From Coprinellus micaceus (lineage: Eukaryota > Basidiomycota > Agaricomycetes > Agaricales > Psathyrellaceae): a stretch of 64,000 nucleotides of DNA. Below, piece after piece: positions 59,165 to 64,000 of the stretch. Below the pieces are notes generated by a model. The model was given only the letters and a program-made list of their open reading frames with translations. It was not told the DNA's origin and searched no databases. How positions within the stretch are numbered: the first letter of the stretch is position 1; the number at the start of each line of letters is the position of its first letter. The DNA lies in the NCBI GenBank assembly GCA_951394405.1, contig OX596335.1:3844001-3908000 (forward strand), in the 5' to 3' direction. Made by a program: the position numbers and the translations under genes.

Positions 59165-60271
59165 TCACAGGCCATTTTCTGAGGCCGACGGACTAGAGTG
59201 CTCCGAGGGTGGAAGCTGGCCTCTAACCGACGTAAGTGAGTGTCCGGGGACGCCACCTTCGTGTGCAGGGGACATGGGGCGGATGCCTTCACCCATACGC
59301 CCAGGGGAGGGTGTGTTGTTTTGGCTGAGGGAGATCTTCTCGTTCACCGCGCGCAACCGTTGCATCTCGGCCTCGAGAGCATTGATACGAGCTTGAAGTT
59401 CCTTGTTGGCCTTGTCGAGGGCGATGATGTGGTTGGTGGCTGCAACAGCGTTGCGTTAGAACTGAGAGGTGGCATGCAGGGTTTAGATCTGACTCACCTC
59501 GCTCAAGCAAAGACACCTTGCTGCTCTTCTGATTCGACACAGGCATAACATCCTTCAGTTTCGCGTAGCCGTCGCGCAATTCGTCGCGTCGTCGTTGTTC
59601 GGCCTCTATCCTCTGGCGACGGGTCGCCTCCTTCCTCGAGTGTGCCAGATTCTCAACGTAAGGCATGCCCATGTTGTCTTCGTCGTCGCTGTCGTGGGAT
59701 CTGCCGCGTCTGCGTCCGGCTGAGCTTGTGGGGGAAGGGGTGGGGTGGTAACGCGCGGTGCGGTGAACTAGGCTGTTGGCTCTGGAAGAGGAAGGAGAGT
59801 TGGCACCACTGCTATTGGAATGATGATACAGGCCGTCGCCAGAGGTTTCTGATCCCGATACTGGGGGAGACAAGGGGCCACCTCCGTACATATTAATGTC
59901 TGGGGAGCCAGGCGCAGGTGACCCGGCGCTGAGAGGCAGGGTGCCATGAGGCGGCGATCCGGAATACACGTTTCCTCCAAAATGGGGTGGGAGCAATGCG
60001 AGATTTTGGTAGGGAGGCATGCCCTGGTGATGCATGTCGAGCCCTGGATGCCACGAGAAATAGATTATCGGATGAACACGAGTTGGATCCATTAGGGAAT
60101 GAGGGACATACCACGCGTCTGGGGGGCGTGTCCTCCAACCGCCGGATACTGCTGCATCTGCCCAGCGTAGCCCATATTATAAGGCGCCTCATCGCTGGGA
60201 TAGTAGTATCCTGCAGGCATGGCATTCTCTTCACCCATCCCGGAATGTTGCTGCTGGCTGTTTTGCTCCAT
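59165..60271 (-). CDS. bHLH transcription factor, paralogue 2
   Basis: Three exons on the minus strand: 60112-60271, 59498-60043 and 59165-59439 (326 aa). It begins MEQNSQQQHSGMGEENAMPA, a Gln/Tyr/Gly-rich activation-like region, with Ser/Pro-rich middle and GRRRGRSHDSDDEDN before the bHLH. The bHLH (about 178-240) reads RQRIEAEQRRRDELRDGYAK, LKDVMPVSNQKSSKVSLLER, then ATNHIIALDKANKELQARI with a zipper-like extension. It is over 70% identical to paralogue 1 across this domain, and the intron splits the same codon (LLER|A, phase 1) in both. The E/R residues for CANNTG binding are present. The tail after the zipper is Pro/Ser-rich and unique. Confidence 0.87.
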
Positions 60272-61185
60272 ATCGCGCGCGCGTGCTCGTCGTGAATCGG
60301 GCCAAATTGCGGGGGTTGGTCGTCGCCGTCGCGCTCGATGTCAGGAACGGACTGGGGTCGTGAATGAGGGAGATAAAAGGTCGTGAGTGGGAGAAAGAAG
60401 AAGGGCGAGCGAACTGGACGGGGGAGAAGAAAACAACCAGAAGGTAGAGACCAAAGGTTTACGCCACCCCAATTCCGTCAGTTCTGCGCTTGTTTGGTTC
60501 AAGTTCTTTCAAACACGATCAGGGCCAACTTGTATTGAAATTCGCTCGTCCAATACACTTCTGGCCTTTATACTGCGGGCTACAGATACATCCGCTGTCA
60601 TCCACTGGATATCCCAATTGTTGAACACGGAAGGGCGTCACCGCGTCGCAACGCGCTGTCGATCCAGGGGGTGGGTTCATATTGTAATCTCTATTATATT
60701 GTCCCCTGTGCGACGGCACTTCAATCGAAGCGGACAGGCGCCACCGGGGGTGAGGGGGTGGGAGGGGTTGGGCTGGTGGTCGGGACTGAGCGATGCGCTA
60801 CTTCCTTTTTCAGCCAACGTTCCCAGGTCGTGACACTGACAGATCCAACTCTCGCTGTTGTGCCTTCTCCTCCAAGCCTACGACCGGCTGAGCTCGTCGC
60901 CGTCCACGTCGTCGACAGCATCTCTGCAGTCCGTTTCGCTGTCTGGGCCAGCCTTGTCCCCTCCTTCTCCACCATCTCCGTCGTCGGTAGCTTGTTGAGG
61001 TGGACGTTACGTACGCTGGCCCCTTCTGCTGCTTCCCCGAACCCCGCACGACTAAAAGGCTTCACAGGAACATTAATGATTATTGCTGGAATATAGACTC
61101 TGGACAGCAGGCTGCAATTATCGAGGACGGTAATCGGCACTAGCTCAAGGCTACGTCGCGTCAGGTCCTCAATCACCAGTTTATC
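60272..61185. other. divergent upstream region, bHLH paralogue 2 / large Ser-Pro-rich protein
   Basis: Holds both promoters. A minus-strand frame of 151 codons (60721-61176) with KLPTTEMVEKEGTRLAQTAK might be a small gene but has no recognised signature; I leave it as a possibility only. Confidence 0.4.
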
Positions 61186-64000
61186 ATGTCAACCGGTGTA
61201 CAACCCAACGAGACGCCCCGTTCATCCAAAACCTCTGTGCATTCTTCAACCTTATCACCGCCATGGCAACCTCCAAAGACACCTCTAGCCCCCCATCGGC
61301 TGGCCAAGCTCGCCAACGCACTCGGCGTATCAGCACCCATCCCTGCCAGCTTGAACGGCCCGTTAGGCTCCCCTGCGTTTCTATCCAGGACGTTCTCAGA
61401 TTCTTCGGGACCTCCAGACCACTTTCGTCGGTCTCCAACACCCTCAGCAACTTCCTCCATGGGCCACGCAACACCGGTATCATCAACCTCCAAATTTCTG
61501 CTACATGTTATTCCACCAACACATCTACCCCATGATTCTGATGTTTCTAACGATTCCGACATGACACCCCCCCCTCCGAACGCATCAGGATACCACACCC
61601 AGTTCCGGAGAGGCACCTTGGTTCCCGTTCACCCGACACTGCAAGGTCAATTAGGCGCGATAGCAAAGGAATATGCCCTCCCTAGCACGGCAGGGCTTGT
61701 TCTCTTCCTGGTTTCGTCAGGCACCGCTGGCAGCATGCAAACCCCTGTCAGCACCGGTACGAAATCCCCCCTCTTGGACGACCCGTTCCACGAACCGGGA
61801 CCAAGACTATCGGAGGGCATTTGGCGGCATTTATGGACAAGGGTTGTGCAAGCAGAGCAGCGCGACGGTAACATGCTCCTCCCCCCAAGAAGTCCCACGC
61901 CCCTAACTCTCAGTACCCATTCGACACCCTTTCTACACCAACAAGACCTGCAAGGAAATCTTCGCCCCCCGCCTTCCCCTGGAATGTCGCCGATATCGCC
62001 ACGTCCAGGGTACGGGTTCGGTATCACATCTTCACCACCCGAATCTATCAGCGACTCGCTACGGTCCAACTCGAAATCTGCCCCTCCGTCCAGTGCTACG
62101 CAGTCCGAATTCGACTCTAATACCCCTGATACGTCCGTCGAAGGCCTCGCCATCCGGTCCGACTCCCTTGACCTCCCCGGCCTGGACTCCCCCTCTCTCA
62201 TCCCCATCTTGGCCAAGGTCGAGTTTGATATCGACCGACGGAAGGCAAATTGGTATGAACCTTGGCTACGGAGCCGGAGAGCCAACCACGCCAAGAGGGC
62301 TCGGAGTCGGAAGAGCAGCGCGAAGAGTACGACCACTGAGGACGTCCCCGCGGATAAGGAGAAGGAGAGATTCCCCGCCATCCCCCTCATCATCGGGCGG
62401 AAGGAAACCGCCAGCCCGCCCGGACTCGAAGCTTCTGATCCGTCGAAAGAGTCGGGGATTGAAGGCGATGACGAAGAAGCCCCCCAGGAGGTTGGCTACG
62501 AGCCATTGAGTGATAGCCAGGAGGGAGGCTCGGACTTTGACGGTGAGGAGGACGATTTCGCCGAGGATTCGACGGCGAGGGTCTCTTCAACGGTCGAGGA
62601 GGACATGAAGGACCCGCTCGAAGATGTCTTCGGTTCTGATGCGGATACATGGTCGGATTTGAAGCAAGAGCGAAGGGCGACGCATGAACTTAATCCCAAT
62701 GTTGTCGACTTGGCGCTTAGCGCAGGCGATCTCACGGTGACTTCTCTCGACGCTGATGAAGATGAACACGATACAAGCCGCTTTACGACCAAGGAGGAGG
62801 AAGAGGTTCGGGATTTGCTGGACCGCATGTCGAGGAGCTCAGGGTCCTCTACACCTGAGCTTGATGCTCAGTTCTCTCCTCCAACTTCCTTAAGGAAAGT
62901 CCCCCCACCCCTAGTTATTCCTCCCAACGCCAACTTGGGCAATGTTATCGCTGCTGAACCCAGTCCGTTTCCAACTACCGCCGGCCTAGCATACCTCGAC
63001 TCTTCTCCCGATACTGGAGAGCAACTCAGTGCGCCTGAAGAGGATATCCGACCGAAAAGTTCAGCAGATTCCGAGAAGCGCTCGGGCGCCTTGTTTGAGG
63101 ATATTGACTTAGGTTTGGATCCCACAGCCGACGTGAGTCCACCCTTCACATTTCTTTCATTTCTCCGAGAATTGTGATTGACCATTCCCGCTGCGCAGTA
63201 CGATGAGAACGATCCATATGACCGGCGGAGGAGCCAGATCATGATGAGCGCGCAGCTCGATGAAATCGAAAAGGTAATGCACATACTTTCTCCGTCTCGT
63301 CTTCTATGAGCGAAAATCTGATCCATGCTGCACTCAGACACTCGCACAACTGTCACCTCGCTTTATGAAGCCCGATCTCGATGATGACATAAACCACAGT
63401 TTCCATTCTGTCTCTTTGAATTCACCCTCCAAGCTCACGCTATCCCCCCTCCGAAGTGCGGATACGTCTTTGGTTTCTGCACAGTTGCCAAAACATTCCG
63501 ATCAGCTCGACGATTCGCAGCCGTGAGTCTTCGAATGGTGGCTTTGCAAATGAAGGTCCCCAAACTTACGTTTCGCTTCTAGAGGTGCATCGTGGCCCGC
63601 AGTGCCTTTTTCCCATATCAAGGAGGTTTCTTCACCCCCGACGAACACCAGCGGGCTTAGTCAGGTCCCTGGGCCTCCCCAACTTGCTTTGAACGGAGTA
63701 ACGACCGCTGCACCCCCGTCCTTCAGCGCACTAGCTACCTCAGGCGAGACTTCTGCCGAAACCGTGCGACGCAAGAAGGAGCTAGAAGAAGAGGAGGCTC
63801 TTTTTCGTAAACCTTCGACGAGCGACAGCCCAGTGATCCCGCTATCCCCAGATCCCTTCGGACGCTTTTCATCCTCGACGCCAGACCTCCAACCCCCCAG
63901 GATTGCTGAACCTCCCGATGGTTGGGATACTGTGACGGTGGGGCAAAGCTCCGTGACCGGCGATGGTGAGAATGGGCGGACGGGGCGAGCTCGTTCTGGA
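61186..64000 (+). CDS. large Ser/Pro-rich acidic protein, unknown function, 5' part
   Basis: Exons 61186-63132, 63199-63273, 63338-63522 and 63583 to beyond the right edge. The start MSTGVQPNETPRSSKTSVHS has a clean context (ttatcATGT). An ordered N-terminal segment (GTLVPVHPTLQGQLGAIAKE, then YALPSTAGLVLFLVSS) and a second one (VEFDIDRRKANWYEPWLRSR) stand out from otherwise disordered Ser/Pro-rich sequence. A long acidic region follows (about 420-560; DFDGEEDDFAEDS, KEEEEVRDLLDRMSRSSG). A conserved-looking motif YDENDPYDRRRSQIMMSAQL spans the second exon. I do not recognise the family; it appears to be a fungal-specific regulatory or scaffold-like protein. Its 3' end is outside the window. 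Confidence 0.75.

Overview
The window is eukaryotic and almost certainly from a mushroom-forming basidiomycete (Agaricomycetes). Genes are dense, each split by many introns of about 45-65 nt with GT/GC...AG ends and CTNAY-like branch sites. The gene content fits this group: F-box genes, a TPR gene family, CxC5/CxC6 KDZ-associated protein, HET-C, and GRF-type zinc finger. I rebuilt exon structures by hand from splice consensus, frame phase and protein family knowledge; no database search was possible.

Layout. 1-3934: 3' part of an Ark1/Prk1-type (NAK family) kinase. 4291-5488 (-): six-exon Ctr (copper transporter)-like membrane protein. 5.7-9.3 kb: gene-poor relic zone with a probable LINE tail, two decayed zinc-type oxidoreductase 3' ends and a complete Tc1/mariner-type MITE. 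9316-11247 (-): F-box protein. 11938-14918: mitochondrial methylcrotonyl-CoA carboxylase alpha subunit. 15055-16554 (-): tRNA dihydrouridine synthase Dus2. 17093-25104: three tandem TPR genes, two intact with ten matching exons and a third that has lost exons and carries two DNA transposon insertions with target duplications. 25.3-27.6 kb (-): an F-box gene and a fragment of a copy of it. 27957-34427 (-): TAF2 of TFIID in 17 exons, carrying bromodomain-like repeats at its C-terminus. 34694-36576: LTV1. 36883-40700: HET-C homologue with a Gly-rich repeat tail. 40919-41567: MED11. 41782-42303 (-): tubulin cofactor A. 42523-44296: GRF-like zinc-finger protein. 44439-46659 (-): CxC5/CxC6/KDZ-derived protein. 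49498-50530 (-) and 59165-60271 (-): two paralogous bHLH transcription factors, with a four-helix membrane protein (51.6-52.6 kb) and a long gene-poor stretch (52.6-59.2 kb) between them. 61186-64000: 5' part of a large Ser/Pro-rich protein of unknown function.

Most genes are unrelated housekeeping functions: transcription (TAF2, MED11, bHLH), ribosome and tRNA maturation (LTV1, Dus2), leucine catabolism (MCC alpha), endocytosis/actin (Ark/Prk kinase) and tubulin folding (TBCA). The dynamic parts are the TPR/F-box block and the 5.7-9.3 kb relic zone, where duplication, decay and transposon insertion can be followed base by base.
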